Positions 1-9,280 are shown, counted from the stretch's first letter. The stretch is 64,000 bases of DNA from Prevotella melaninogenica (GCF_013267595.1 NZ_CP054010.1:868001-932000); one strand, 5' to 3'. Numbers and translations: made by a program. The notes: generated by a model not told the origin, from the letters alone.

Positions 1-1500
1 AAGACGGGCGACGATGCAGAGAAGTTCCTTGTGGGCTGTTATGATGGTTGGGAAAGTGGTGCAGCCTTGCTCTATTGGGACGCTGGCTCTGACTTTGCGT
101 ACAACAACTTCCCTTGGGAAGGCTTTACCAATATCGGTAATGGTTCGCTCTCACCATCGTCTCCGGGTTGGTCGTTCTACGATTATACTATCATTGGTAG
201 ATGTAACACCTTCCTTGAAAATGTTGATAAGTGTGTCTTCAGTAGCGATGCGGTAAAGAAAGACCTCGTCGCACAGGTAAAGGCTATCCGTGCTTACAAC
301 TATTTCCGCATGGGTTTCCTCTATGGTGGTGTGCCAATCGTTAAGCCTTTTACCAGTGCTCAGGAGGCACGCGTGCCACGTAATACGGAGCAAGAAGTGA
401 AGGATTTGGTGTTCAAAGATCTTGATGAGGCAATTGCTGACATCAACACAACTCCTGCTGCACGTGGACGTATCGCAAAGGGTGCTGCCTTGGCTATGAA
501 GATGCGTGCTGCCCTCTACTGGGGCGACTATCAGAAGGCGAAGGATGCTGCTCAGGCTATCATCGACTTGGGTAAGTATGAGCTTGATCCGGACTATACT
601 AACCTCTTTAAGTTGGCTGGTGTTGACTCAAAAGAAATCATCCTTGCCGTACAGTATAAGAGCGGTACTCGCCCATTGGGCACTATCGGACAGCTCTATA
701 ACAATGGCGATGGTGGTTGGTCATCAGTGGTTCCAACACAGAAGTGTGTTGATAACTATGAGATGAGCAATGGTATGACTATCACTGAGGCGGGTTCTGG
801 CTATGATGCAACCCATCCTTTCCATGGTCGTGACCCACGTATGGCAATGACGATTCTCTATCCTGGTTGCGATTGGGAAGGTTCTATCTTCAATACCCTC
901 GACGAGAATGTTAATGGTAAGAAGAATCCTAACTATCCAACCAATGCTGCCAACTCTTCTAAGACTGCCCTCACATGGCGTAAGTACTTAGACCCAAAGA
1001 CGCAGTATGCTGACGTATGGGACACTGAGGCTTGCCCTATTGTCTTCCGTTATGCAGAGGTGCTCTTGACATGGGCTGAAGCAGAGAACGAGTTGAATGG
1101 TCCTTCTGCCAACGTCTATACAATGATTGACAAGGTGCGTACTCGCGTGGGTATGCCTGCCGTTGACCAGACAAAGTATAACACTAAGGAGAAGCTCCGT
1201 GAGTTGATTCGTCGTGAGCGTGGCTCAGAGTTCGCTGGTGAGGGTCTCCGTCGTGCCGATATCTTGCGTTGGACAAGCAATGGTAAGATGGTCGCAGAGA
1301 CAGTATTGAATGGTCCATTGAACCGTATCACTGGTACTATTAACACATCTGCTACCGACCCAACCATGCGTGCCGTAGTCAGTGGTACAAGTAAGGTTGA
1401 GGATCGTACGTTCCAGACCTTCAACAGATACCTGCCTATCCCACAGTGGAATATCTCTGATAATCCTAAGTTGGAGCAGAATCCAGGGTATGCGAAGTAA
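1..1500 (+). CDS. SusD/RagB-family nutrient-binding lipoprotein, 5' end cut by window edge
   Basis: Open reading frame is continuous from base 1, so the start and lipoprotein signal lie outside the window; 499 residues are visible. The C-terminal part carries the usual SusD layout: a TPR-like helical region, a block reading LLTWAEAENELNG, then RRERGSEFAGEGLRRADILRW (last ~130 residues) and the family-typical end RYLPIPQWN..NPKLEQNPGY. SusD proteins sit on the outer face of the outer membrane, cap a SusC porin and bind glycan or peptide ligands. The partner SusC is expected just upstream, outside the window. No other locus gene follows; the gene ends in repeat-rich DNA, so it is probably the last gene of its operon. 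Family assignment is firm, the ligand is unknown. Confidence 0.93.
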   Translation, partial: KTGDDAEKFLVGCYDGWESGAALLYWDAGSDFAYNNFPWEGFTNIGNGSLSPSSPGWSFYDYTIIGRCNTFLENVDKCVFSSDAVKKDLVAQVKAIRAYNYFRMGFLYGGVPIVKPFTSAQEARVPRNTEQEVKDLVFKDLDEAIADINTTPAARGRIAKGAALAMKMRAALYWGDYQKAKDAAQAIIDLGKYELDPDYTNLFKLAGVDSKEIILAVQYKSGTRPLGTIGQLYNNGDGGWSSVVPTQKCVDNYEMSNGMTITEAGSGYDATHPFHGRDPRMAMTILYPGCDWEGSIFNTLDENVNGKKNPNYPTNAANSSKTALTWRKYLDPKTQYADVWDTEACPIVFRYAEVLLTWAEAENELNGPSANVYTMIDKVRTRVGMPAVDQTKYNTKEKLRELIRRERGSEFAGEGLRRADILRWTSNGKMVAETVLNGPLNRITGTINTSATDPTMRAVVSGTSKVEDRTFQTFNRYLPIPQWNISDNPKLEQNPGYAK

Positions 1501-2453
1501 AAGCCCCACCCCTTCCCTCCCCGAAGGGGGAGGGGGAAAAAGCCTCACCCCCAACCCCTCTCCGAGTGGAGAGGGGAGTGAAATGCGAGATACCCCTTGT
1601 GGGTTTGGAAAAGTTGAGAGCCTTACCCAAGCTAATTAGTTAGGCTTAAGCTTTTCATCATTCCCCAAGCAAATCGTTTTCTACACTCCCCCTCTCTGCA
1701 GGAGAGGGGGGTTGGGGGTGAGGCTTTTTTTCTTTATCCGTGTCAAAAACCTTGACATTCCCTCCAATAAAATCCTTGAAATAAAGGTGAAAAACACATA
1801 TTGCGAGTAGGTTTGTAACTCGCAGAAAATCAAATGATTATAAAACACAACAGTAAAAGGTGCTTATTAAGGCTTTAAAAGGGCGTTAGTAAGGGTCTTA
1901 AAGGGCACCTTTTGCAAGCCAATTAGGCGTCTTTAAGAAGGCAAAAGACCATCTTTCGCCCTCTAAGTGATTGAAAAAAGTTGACAAGATGAGCGAGTAA
2001 ACGAGTGAACATGTTTAGTTGACGAGTGAACAAGTAGACAAGTAAACGAGTTGCTTGCGAGAGAAGACAAAGTAACAGATGAACAGGTGTTTAGTGGGCG
2101 GGTAGACGAGTGGACAAGTGAACAAGTTACTTGCAAGAGAAGACAAGGTAACAGGTGAACAGGTGTTTAGTTGATAAGCCACTTTGTAACAAATACCTCG
2201 TTTGCAGGTTTACTCGTTTACTCATCAACTTTAAAAATCTTGTTCCTATGTTACTTTGTCTTTTATTTACCCTGTCTACAAGCAACTTGTTAACTCGTCT
2301 ACTCGTTTACATGTTAACTTTAAAACCTTGTTCCTATGTTACTTTGTCTTTTATTTACCCTGTCTACAGGCAACTTGTTCACTCGTCTACTTGTTCACTT
2401 GTCTACTTTCTCACTTTTTGCCATTTTATTTTCTTACCTTTTAATTTTTTATT
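1501..2453. repeat. Gene-free stretch with repeat families C, B and A
   Basis: No gene is supported in this ~950-base gap. Bases 1502-1580 and 1685-1730 are C/G-rich palindromic blocks (family C; runs such as CCCTCCCCGAAGGGGGAGGG). Bases ~1775-1968 are family B: a flank, then a ladder of GGGCGTT/GGGCACC/GGCGTC units about 22 bp apart. Bases ~1985-2410 are family A: 8-bp units of the form RACRAGTN, first on this strand and then as their complement, with GACAAAGTAACAG cores. An 88-bp segment (2240 and 2328) is directly repeated. Short open frames here, including an apparent N-terminal extension of the next gene, are translations of repeat DNA. Confidence 0.8.
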
Positions 2454-2461
2454 TATCTTTG
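2454..2461 (+). promoter_or_regulatory. -7 box of the M6 peptidase gene
   Basis: TATCTTTG matches the Bacteroidota TAnnTTTG box. Transcription would start near 2468, giving a ~60-base leader before ATG 2528. This excludes the far-upstream in-frame start at 2336. No good TTG is seen 19-21 bases upstream. Confidence 0.6.
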
Positions 2462-2527
2462 CACTGTCTTTTGAAAAATAACATCTTACTAATTAAAAAC
2501 CAGAGAATCATATTTAAAAGCAGTCTT

Positions 2528-4303
2528 ATGAAGAAAATTATAACTCTCTTAGCCAGCGTATTGTTGGCAACATCATCATTTGCTATTCCTGCCATGCGGA
2601 TGTGGCGAAGCTTTAAGCAGGCTGACGGAACAATCCTAAAGGTGATGACCGTAGGCGATGAGCATTTCAATTATGCGCTGACAGAGGACAATATCCCTGT
2701 GTTGCCCTATAACGGCAGCTATTATTACGCGCGTATCGAGGATAATCAGTTGGTGCCTTCATCGGTGTTAGCCCATAACAAGGCATTGCGAAAGGGAAAG
2801 GAAGAACTCGTTGCAGCAGCCATTCAGCAAGTAAGACAACTGCAAAAACAACATGAGATGCATGTCAATTCTAAGCCTTTCGGAGAAGGATTGGGAATGA
2901 CATGGGAGGGTAAAAAGAAAGGACTCGTCATCTTGGTTGAGTTCGAAGATGTGGCTTTCAAAGACCCAAAGAATGTGTTGACGCTCAAACCACGTGAGAA
3001 AGATGTCAAGACACTCTACGAAAATATGCTCAACAAGGTGGGATATACCAATGACAATGGCGCTATCGGTAGTGTTCACGACTATTTCCTCGACCAAAGT
3101 AATGGTAAGTTCGACCTCACTTTCGATGTCGTTGGACCCGTAAAGCTCAAGCATCCTCATCAGTTTTATGGTGAGCGAACAGCGAATATGAATGATGCGA
3201 ATGCACCACAGATGATTATTGATGCCTGCAATGCTATCCAAGGGGTTGACTTCAGTAAGTACGACTGGGATGATGATGGCGAAGTAGAGCAGGTTTATGT
3301 TATCTATGCCGGTGAGGGTGAGGCTACTGGTGGTGAACCGAACACCATCTGGCCACACAAGTATTCCCTTACCGATGCAGGACTTGACGCACTGACCTTC
3401 AATGGACAAACGATAAATACCTACGCTTGTAGCAATGAAATCATTCGTGCAAAGGTGAATGAGAAGTCGCGTATCTTCTATTCTGGTATCGGTACCATCT
3501 GTCATGAGTTCTCGCATTGTCTTGGATTGCCCGACTTTTATGATACATGTGGCGGTAACAACATTGGTTCTGGACGATACGATTTGATGTGTGCGGGTAG
3601 TTATAACGGTGGACCAGAGAGTCTGATTAACGTCTATGGAGGTACTGGAATCGGCACTGTTCCAGCTGGTTATGATGCTTACGAAAAGGCATATATGGGT
3701 TGGCTAAAGCCTATCACACTTGGCGATGAGGCTGTTGAGGTGAAGAATATGAAGGGACTTGCTGAGGGTGGTGATGCCTATTTCCTCTATAATCCAGACA
3801 CGAAGAATGAATATTACATCCTTGAAAACCGTACGCCTTACCGCTGGGACACAGAGTTACCGGGACACGGATTGATGGTTTTCCACGTTGATTTCGATGC
3901 TTATTCATGGCGCATGAACAACCTCAATGCTGCTTCGGTACAGCGTCATCCACGCTTCACGATTGTTCCTGCCGATGCTCGACTCGATCATGACACGCAG
4001 AATAGCGACCCATTCCCAACAGGATTGAACAATAGCTTAACGAAGTCTACTGACCCTCGTCTGAGCTTCTACACGAACTATAATGTTAGCAGTCAGGCTG
4101 GTATTAAGCAGGTGGCTCGTAATGCTGATAACACAATCTCCTTTAGCTACACTCCGTTGCAGACATCAGCAGGCATCAATACCCTCTCTGTCGACCGTGA
4201 ACAGTCTGCCAATACCTATACGCTCTCTGGTGTGAAGGTTGCGGACAATCAGAATCTCCACAATCAGATTGTGATTGTTAAGGGTAAGAAGGTGAGGAAG
4301 TAG
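2528..4303 (+). CDS. Exported M6-family zinc metallopeptidase
   Basis: 591 residues from ATG 2528, chosen because it gives a normal signal peptide (MKKIITLLASVLLATSSFA) and lies after the promoter; the frame stays open upstream only through repeat DNA. The zinc site is HEFSHCLGLPDFYD, with H326, E327 and H330 of HExxH, the third ligand region and a Met-containing stretch (YDLMCAGSYNGG) after it, as in immune-inhibitor-A-like M6 peptidases. It probably degrades proteins outside the cell or at the surface. The last ~30 residues (YTLSGVKV ... VIVKGKKV) resemble the C-terminal tails of two other exported proteins in the window (at 10882 and 24763), possibly a type IX secretion or surface tail. 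It stands alone, flanked by repeats. Family firm; substrate unknown. Confidence 0.9.
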   Translation: MKKIITLLASVLLATSSFAIPAMRMWRSFKQADGTILKVMTVGDEHFNYALTEDNIPVLPYNGSYYYARIEDNQLVPSSVLAHNKALRKGKEELVAAAIQQVRQLQKQHEMHVNSKPFGEGLGMTWEGKKKGLVILVEFEDVAFKDPKNVLTLKPREKDVKTLYENMLNKVGYTNDNGAIGSVHDYFLDQSNGKFDLTFDVVGPVKLKHPHQFYGERTANMNDANAPQMIIDACNAIQGVDFSKYDWDDDGEVEQVYVIYAGEGEATGGEPNTIWPHKYSLTDAGLDALTFNGQTINTYACSNEIIRAKVNEKSRIFYSGIGTICHEFSHCLGLPDFYDTCGGNNIGSGRYDLMCAGSYNGGPESLINVYGGTGIGTVPAGYDAYEKAYMGWLKPITLGDEAVEVKNMKGLAEGGDAYFLYNPDTKNEYYILENRTPYRWDTELPGHGLMVFHVDFDAYSWRMNNLNAASVQRHPRFTIVPADARLDHDTQNSDPFPTGLNNSLTKSTDPRLSFYTNYNVSSQAGIKQVARNADNTISFSYTPLQTSAGINTLSVDREQSANTYTLSGVKVADNQNLHNQIVIVKGKKVRK

Positions 4304-4723
4304 GTGAGATAAAAAGTGAACGAGCTTACAAGTAGACAAGTGAACAAGTTGTATGCGTTGTTGGGGGTACGCATATACCTTGTTCACTTGTGAACCTGTC
4401 AACTTGTGCACTTGTTCACTTGTCAACTTTTTTCGTATATCACGAAATCAACATATGGTCTTTTAGCTTCTAAAAGACGCCCTTTAGGCTTGCAAAAGGT
4501 GCCCTTTTGAAGTCTTACTAACGCCCTTTTGAAATCCTATTAAGCACCTCTTGCTATGCAATTTTGCAACAGCTTGATATGCTGTTAGTTACAAAGACGT
4601 TCTAAAAGGCTGTTTTTGGCTGTTTTTAGGGGTGTTTTTAGGGGTGTTTTCGCCGATGTTATGTAAGGAAAATTCAAAGCGCAAGTGCGATAAGAAAAGT
4701 AGGAAACGACTCTGAAGTGTTAG
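4304..4723. repeat. Gene-free stretch with family A then family B repeats
   Basis: Bases ~4315-4435 are family A, made of AACRAGTN units on this strand facing their complement, so the block can fold into a long imperfect hairpin downstream of the peptidase gene. Bases ~4455-4560 are family B in the complementary orientation (GACGCCCTTTAGG, GCCCTTTTGAAG, GCCCTTTTGAAA). Bases 4600-4720 hold only a short GGGGTGTTTT duplication. No gene seen. Confidence 0.75.
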
Positions 4724-4993
4724 TTACGCCATGCATATTTCCATTATTACGAAATAGGCAACAATTGGGAAGAAGTCAAGCACCATAGCCACGACGAATG
4801 CCAGTATGGCTAAGAATGTCCATTTCTCCAAAGCAAACCTATATGCGCAATAACCATTGAGCACTATTGCTACTAATAAAAGGATGAAGATAAACAGCTC
4901 GGATCCTTCTCCTTCTTGAAGAAGAAGTAGACACGCCAGCATCCAAACAAACATATATCCGAACCATCTGTAGGGTGAAGGAGTTTCTTCCAT
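4724..4993 (-). CDS. Small integral membrane protein, unknown function
   Basis: 89 residues from ATG 4993 (MEETPSPYRWFGYMFVWML). The frame is open to an ATG at 5113, but the extra 40 residues read like untranslated leader. Three hydrophobic segments are visible, near residues 10-25, 33-50 and 58-85, so it is likely an inner-membrane protein with three helices. The sequence matches no family I can name. It is transcribed divergently from the KilA-N gene and has its own promoter at 5147-5175. Existence as a gene is probable because of that promoter and the clean hydrophobic pattern. Confidence 0.6.
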   Translation of the reverse strand: MEETPSPYRWFGYMFVWMLACLLLLQEGEGSELFIFILLLVAIVLNGYCAYRFALEKWTFLAILAFVVAMVLDFFPIVAYFVIMEICMA

Positions 4994-5146
4994 AATCGCT
5001 TGTTTTATAAGATAATACTTTCCTAATTTGAGGGATAAGTTTCCCTGTCGGTGGGTGTTTGTAAGTAGGTAAAGATAAGAAAACTTCGTATATTTATGTT
5101 TGGCTGCCAACACGTTACGTTAGTATTCTGTTAATGATTACCCCTG

Positions 5147-5175
5147 CAAAGGTAAACATTATTCTTATTTATCAA
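5147..5175 (-). promoter_or_regulatory. Promoter of the small membrane protein gene
   Basis: On the minus strand a TTG (complement of 5173-5175) is followed after 18 bases by TACCTTTG (complement of 5147-5154), a good Bacteroidota promoter. The start would be near 5140, leaving a ~145-base leader to ATG 4993 or ~27 bases to ATG 5113; this is the reason the start of that gene stays uncertain. Confidence 0.6.
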
Positions 5176-5227
5176 CGATTTTATTAGTATTTTGTTGATA
5201 GGAGTGAGCAGGAAGTGAATTTTATAT

Positions 5228-5235
5228 TATCTTTG
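5228..5235 (+). promoter_or_regulatory. -7 box of the KilA-N gene
   Basis: TATCTTTG, 28 bases before ATG 5263, fits the TAnnTTTG consensus; no clear TTG at the usual distance. Confidence 0.55.
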
Positions 5236-5262
5236 CACATATATTTATAAAATAATAATACT

Positions 5263-6081
5263 ATGACAAAGAAGGGAGAAATCTTCGTTAAAGATGTAGC
5301 AATTAAGACTATGACAAAAGATGGTATTGATTACATCTGTATAACAGACATTGCTCGACAGAAGAATGCTGCTGAGCCTAAAGACGTTGTTAAGAATTGG
5401 ATGCGCCAAAAGAATACGCTGGAGTATTTGGGTTTATGGGAGAAACTAAACAATCCTAACTTCAAAGGGGTCGAATTCGACCCCCTTTTGGCAGAAGCAG
5501 GTAGTAACTCTTTTACTATGAGCCCAACCAGATGGGTGGAGTTGACTGCAGCAATAGGTGTCTTCACTAAGAATGGAGCTGGTGGTGGTACTTTTGCTCA
5601 GCGTGATATAGCTTTCAAGTTTGCCAATTGGGTTTCTGTTGAGTTTGAACTTTATCTTGTCATGGAGTTCCAACGTCTGAAAGCTAAAGAACAAGAGTTG
5701 ATAGGATGGACTGCAAAAAGAGAATTATCTAAGATAAACTATCGCATACATACGGATGCTATAAAGAGTCATCTCATCCCAGAGAAAGTTACCCCTACGC
5801 AGGCAAACATCATTTATGCAGAGGAGGCAGACGTGCTGAATGTTGCCATGTTTGGAATGACTGCCAGACAATGGCGAGAGTCTAATCCAGATTTGAAAGG
5901 TAATATTCGTGACTATGCTTCTGTAAATGAATTGATTTGTTTGTCGAACATGGAGAATATCAATGCAGTACTTATCAATGACGATATACCTCAAGGGGAA
6001 AGACTTGTCAGACTTAATCAGATAGCTATTCATCAAATGCAAATCCTTGAGAGGAATAGTAATAGAAATCTTTTACGGTGA
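5263..6081 (+). CDS. KilA-N domain protein
   Basis: 272 residues. The N-terminal ~130 residues look like a KilA-N domain: ITDIARQKNAAEPKDVVKNWMR, then FTMSPTRWVELTAAIGVFTKNGAGGGTFAQRDIAFKFANWVS, the family's typical order. KilA-N is a DNA-binding fold found in phages, viruses and bacteria. The C-terminal half (residues ~145-272) is helical and charged, with no motif I can name; similar proteins are common as single chromosomal genes in Bacteroides and Prevotella, where their role is unknown. There is no phage structural gene, integrase or attachment site nearby, so a prophage is not supported. It has its own -7 box and is followed by ~270 bases without a gene. Confidence 0.82.
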   Translation: MTKKGEIFVKDVAIKTMTKDGIDYICITDIARQKNAAEPKDVVKNWMRQKNTLEYLGLWEKLNNPNFKGVEFDPLLAEAGSNSFTMSPTRWVELTAAIGVFTKNGAGGGTFAQRDIAFKFANWVSVEFELYLVMEFQRLKAKEQELIGWTAKRELSKINYRIHTDAIKSHLIPEKVTPTQANIIYAEEADVLNVAMFGMTARQWRESNPDLKGNIRDYASVNELICLSNMENINAVLINDDIPQGERLVRLNQIAIHQMQILERNSNRNLLR

Positions 6082-6296
6082 TTTCTTTTCGTCAATAAAA
6101 CAAATGAAAACAATACATATTCTCTCGTTCACAAAGAAGATAGATATAATAGTTTCTGGGGCTGTGGTAATTATCAGAAAGTCGCTATATGTTGAGACGA
6201 TAAAAGGCTGAATCCTAAGCGTTCTTCTGTTACCCTGTCTTTTATATTCTCTGTCTTCTTTCCGCAAGCACCTTGATTACTTGTCAACTTCTTAAC

Positions 6297-6327
6297 TTGC
6301 CAATATGAATTATTTTCGTTATCTTTG
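6297..6327 (+). promoter_or_regulatory. Promoter of ettA
   Basis: TTG (6297-6299), 20 bases, TATCTTTG (6320-6327); start expected near 6334, so the leader is only ~18 bases. The TTG lies at the edge of a family A repeat fragment (6275-6299), so a repeat supplies part of the promoter. Confidence 0.7.
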
Positions 6328-6351
6328 CCTACAAAACAAACGAAAGAATAA

Positions 6352-8049
6352 ATGGCAACAGTAGACGACAAGAAGATTATCTTCTCAATGGTGGGTGTAT
6401 CGAAGATTATCCCACAGAACCAGAAACAGATTCTGAAGAACATTTACCTCTCGTTCTTCTATGGTGCAAAGATAGGTATTATTGGTCTCAACGGCGCAGG
6501 TAAGTCTACGCTGATGAAGATTATCGCTGGTCTTGTGGAACCAACACAGGGCGAAGTGGTATGGAGTCCGGGCTATTCGGTGGGCTATCTGCCACAGGAT
6601 CCACCACTCGATGAGGCGAAGACCGTGAAGGAGAATGTTATGGAGGGTGTGCAGCATATCTATGATGCACTGAAGGAATACGACGATATCAACGTAAAGT
6701 TCGGCTTGGAGGAGTATTACTCTGATGCTGACAAGATGGATAAGCTGATGCAGCGTCAGGCTGAGTTGCAGGATATTATCGATGCAACAGACGCCTGGAA
6801 CATTGATTCACGACTCGAAAGGGCGATGGATGCACTGCGTTGTCCTAAGGGTGATTTGCCAGTGACCAACCTCTCTGGAGGTGAGCGTCGCCGTGTTGCA
6901 CTCTGCCGTCTGCTCCTTCAGAAGCCAGACGTGTTGTTGCTCGATGAGCCTACCAACCACCTTGATGCTGAGAGTATTGACTGGTTGGAGCAGCATTTGC
7001 AGCAGTATGAGGGTACTGTTATCGCTGTTACCCACGACCGTTACTTCTTGGACGATGTGAGTGAGTGGATTCTTGAGCTCGACCGTGGTGAGGGTATTCC
7101 ATGGAAGGGCAACTACTCTTCATGGCTCGATCAGAAGACAAAGCGCATGGAGCAGGAAGAGAAGTCGGCTTCTAAGCGTCGCAAGACCTTGGAGCGTGAG
7201 TTGGAGTGGGTGCGCATGGCACCAAAGGCTCGTCAGGCAAAGGGTAAGGCGCGTCTGAACTCTTACGAACAGATGCTCAACGAGGAGCAGAAACAGCGTG
7301 AGGAGAAGCTCGAAATCTTTATTCCTAACGGTCCACGTTTGGGTAATAAGGTTATCGAAGCACAGCACGTAAAGAAGGCTTTCGGTGAGAAGGTACTCTT
7401 CAACGACCTCAACTTCATGTTGCCTCCTAACGGCATCGTAGGTGTTATCGGTCCTAACGGTGCGGGTAAGACTACGCTCTTCCGCCTTATCATGGGCTTG
7501 GAACAGGCTGATGGCGGTACGTTCGAGGTAGGTGAGACCGTTAAACTTGCTTATGTTGACCAGCAGCACAAGGATATCAACCCTAACAAGACGGTATATG
7601 ACGTAGTTTCACAAGGCAACGAGACGATTCGTATGGGTGGACGTGACATCAATTCACGTGCTTATCTCTCACGTTTCAACTTCTCAGGAACCGACCAGAG
7701 TAAGCTTTGTTCAGTACTCTCAGGTGGTGAGCGCAACCGACTGCAGTTGGCTATGGCATTGAAGCAGGAAGGTAATGTCCTCCTTCTCGATGAGCCTACC
7801 AACGATATCGACGTGAATACACTCCGTGCATTGGAGGAAGGTCTTGAGGCATTTGCCGGTTGTGCTGTTGTCATCAGCCACGACCGTTGGTTCCTCGACC
7901 GTATCTGTACCCACATCCTTGCCTTTGAGGGTAATGGTGAAGTTGTCTACTTCGAAGGTGGCTTCTCTGATTACGAAATCAATAAGGCACGCCGACTTGG
8001 CAATGAGGAGATTAAGAAGGGTAGATATAGAAAGTTGATGGAGGAGTAA
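6352..8049 (+). CDS. ettA: Energy-dependent translational throttle protein EttA (ABC-F)
   Basis: 565 residues, the usual EttA length. Two ABC cassettes without membrane segments: Walker A GLNGAGKST at residues 45-53, signature LSGGERRR, Walker B LLLDEPTNHLD; then the linker with WILELDRGEGIPWKGNYSSWL and a charged coiled region (KRMEQEEKSASKRRK); second Walker A GPNGAGKTT, signature LSGGERNR, Walker B LLLDEPTNDID. These blocks match EttA closely, including the arm in the first cassette. EttA binds the ribosomal E site and senses the ATP/ADP ratio to gate the first elongation step. Cytoplasmic housekeeping gene, transcribed alone from 6297-6327. The end is followed by family C repeats. Confidence 0.96.
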   Translation: MATVDDKKIIFSMVGVSKIIPQNQKQILKNIYLSFFYGAKIGIIGLNGAGKSTLMKIIAGLVEPTQGEVVWSPGYSVGYLPQDPPLDEAKTVKENVMEGVQHIYDALKEYDDINVKFGLEEYYSDADKMDKLMQRQAELQDIIDATDAWNIDSRLERAMDALRCPKGDLPVTNLSGGERRRVALCRLLLQKPDVLLLDEPTNHLDAESIDWLEQHLQQYEGTVIAVTHDRYFLDDVSEWILELDRGEGIPWKGNYSSWLDQKTKRMEQEEKSASKRRKTLERELEWVRMAPKARQAKGKARLNSYEQMLNEEQKQREEKLEIFIPNGPRLGNKVIEAQHVKKAFGEKVLFNDLNFMLPPNGIVGVIGPNGAGKTTLFRLIMGLEQADGGTFEVGETVKLAYVDQQHKDINPNKTVYDVVSQGNETIRMGGRDINSRAYLSRFNFSGTDQSKLCSVLSGGERNRLQLAMALKQEGNVLLLDEPTNDIDVNTLRALEEGLEAFAGCAVVISHDRWFLDRICTHILAFEGNGEVVYFEGGFSDYEINKARRLGNEEIKKGRYRKLMEE

Positions 8050-8074
8050 AGGACTGGCCCCATCAACCAATCAA

Positions 8075-8240
8075 CTGGCCAACCAACTGGCCCCACCCCC
8101 GACCCCTCCCCCAGAGGGAGGGGAGTGATTGGCGATATACCCCTATGGTTGGAAAAGCTGTTTAGTCATTCCTAAGCAAACAGTTCCCAGCACTCCCCCT
8201 CTCTGCAGGAGAGGGGGCTGGGGGGTGAGGCTTCCTAAAC
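8075..8240. repeat. Family C C/G-rich palindromes between ettA and the next gene
   Basis: Blocks CCCCACCCCCGACCCCTCCC..GAGGGAGGGG and CTCCCCCTCTCTGCAGGAG followed by AGGGGGCTGGGGGGTGAGGC can form strong hairpins. GGCC occurs three times in 8050-8100 within a short ACTGGCC repeat. Confidence 0.65.
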
Positions 8241-8250
8241 AAATACTATT

Positions 8251-9135
8251 ATGAAAACATTACTTTGCAAATCCAAGACAAAACCTATCTTGTTCGTACT
8301 TTTCTTCTTATGTTTCTCCATTTATGGTAAGGCACAGACCGCACCAAAGAAGTTGACTGCACCCTCTCCAGAGCGTTTCCAAGCTATCAATGACTCTATC
8401 CTTGCGGAAGGAATGTGGTTGTATACTTATGAGAAATTGGCGTGGCGAGCGACTGATTCACTTATGAAATATAATGTCAAGAGAGAGGAAATCAATTCTG
8501 CTACAGCTTTTGAAGAAGGAAACCTGACATGGCGTTATATCTTTGCTAACCTTGATAAGGAACAGACCGTCTTTGAACTGACGCTCCACCTAAGTAACGA
8601 CACGAGTTTCTATGTCTGTTCTGCCACACCACGTAAACTTAAACCAACCGAGATTGAACAGCTCAAAGCAAAGCAGATTGCACCGCGTAAGGTCATAAAG
8701 GAGAAGGGAGATAGTATTTTCTTGTCTAACACTTCTGGCTTGAACTGGGACTTAATTCCTTTGACGAATGGTTGTTATAGGCTCTACCTCCTGCATGGAA
8801 CAACAAAACATGGGGTGATTCCTATCGGTGATGACTACGCTTTCGACTTTGATAAGGATATGAACATACTCAGTTGGCGCAGGTTTCATCGTAGTTTTCT
8901 TGAGCAACCAATAACAATGAATGGTGAAAAGATAACAGAGGTAATGCACTCACATACTCCGATGACACCTTATTTCACAACGACAGATATCGCTAACTAT
9001 ATGCTTTATGGTTGCGACCTGTATGGGATAAAGAGGTTCTCCGTACTATCAACAGCCTTCGCAGATACTTCTTACCTCACTACGTTTGATGTCGAAAAGA
9101 TGAAACTGACCTCTACTGTTTATACGGTAAAATAA
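8251..9135 (+). CDS. Exported protein of unknown function
   Basis: 294 residues with a signal peptide (hydrophobic LFVLFFLCFSIYGKAQ, cut near residue 29). The mature part begins with a helical stretch, then alternating strands. There is no Cys lipobox, no catalytic motif and no repeat that I recognise. Mature protein is likely periplasmic or outer-membrane associated. It stands alone between two repeat blocks and is convergent with the next gene. I cannot give a family; prophage or transfer signs are absent and base use is like its neighbours. Confidence 0.75.
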   Translation: MKTLLCKSKTKPILFVLFFLCFSIYGKAQTAPKKLTAPSPERFQAINDSILAEGMWLYTYEKLAWRATDSLMKYNVKREEINSATAFEEGNLTWRYIFANLDKEQTVFELTLHLSNDTSFYVCSATPRKLKPTEIEQLKAKQIAPRKVIKEKGDSIFLSNTSGLNWDLIPLTNGCYRLYLLHGTTKHGVIPIGDDYAFDFDKDMNILSWRRFHRSFLEQPITMNGEKITEVMHSHTPMTPYFTTTDIANYMLYGCDLYGIKRFSVLSTAFADTSYLTTFDVEKMKLTSTVYTVK

Positions 9136-9137
9136 CT

Positions 9138-9280
9138 ATTACCTTTGAGCATTGAACTTTGAACTTTGAACTTTATGATTAGAACTACAAATATTGAACG
9201 ACTACGAATGGCACGAATGACACGAATTCTTTTGCTAAGTGATTCGTGCAATTCGCGTAATTCGTAGTCCCTGGGGAACT
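9138..9280. repeat. Family D element: TTTGAAC ladder and ACTACGAAT hairpin
   Basis: A run of CATTGAACTTTGAACTTTG units precedes GACTACGAATGGCACGAAT, which pairs with ATTCGCGTAATTCGTAGTC ~35 bases later. The same ladder and hairpin recur at 33428-33675, 35220-35425 and in part at 36440-36560. Confidence 0.75.

Noticed and set aside
1985..2480. Short open frames in family A repeats (also near 24.6, 36.7 and 48.5 kb)
   Set aside because: They are rich in Leu/Thr/Ser words from the repeat itself, have no start signals and are not conserved in layout.
2336..2527. In-frame N-terminal extension of the M6 peptidase from 2336
   Set aside because: It translates family A repeat DNA, lies before the promoter box at 2454 and spoils the signal peptide at 2528.
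2768..3517. Minus-strand 249-residue frame within the M6 peptidase gene
   Set aside because: The plus strand holds a clear catalytic domain; the antisense frame is a codon-bias shadow, as are similar long frames under SusC, GH31 and M60 genes.
5263..6081. Prophage remnant around the KilA-N gene
   Set aside because: Only one phage-like gene; no integrase, structural genes or attachment repeats nearby.
6073..6267. Minus-strand 64-residue frame after the KilA-N gene
   Set aside because: No promoter, no start signal and partly repeat-derived; treated as non-coding.
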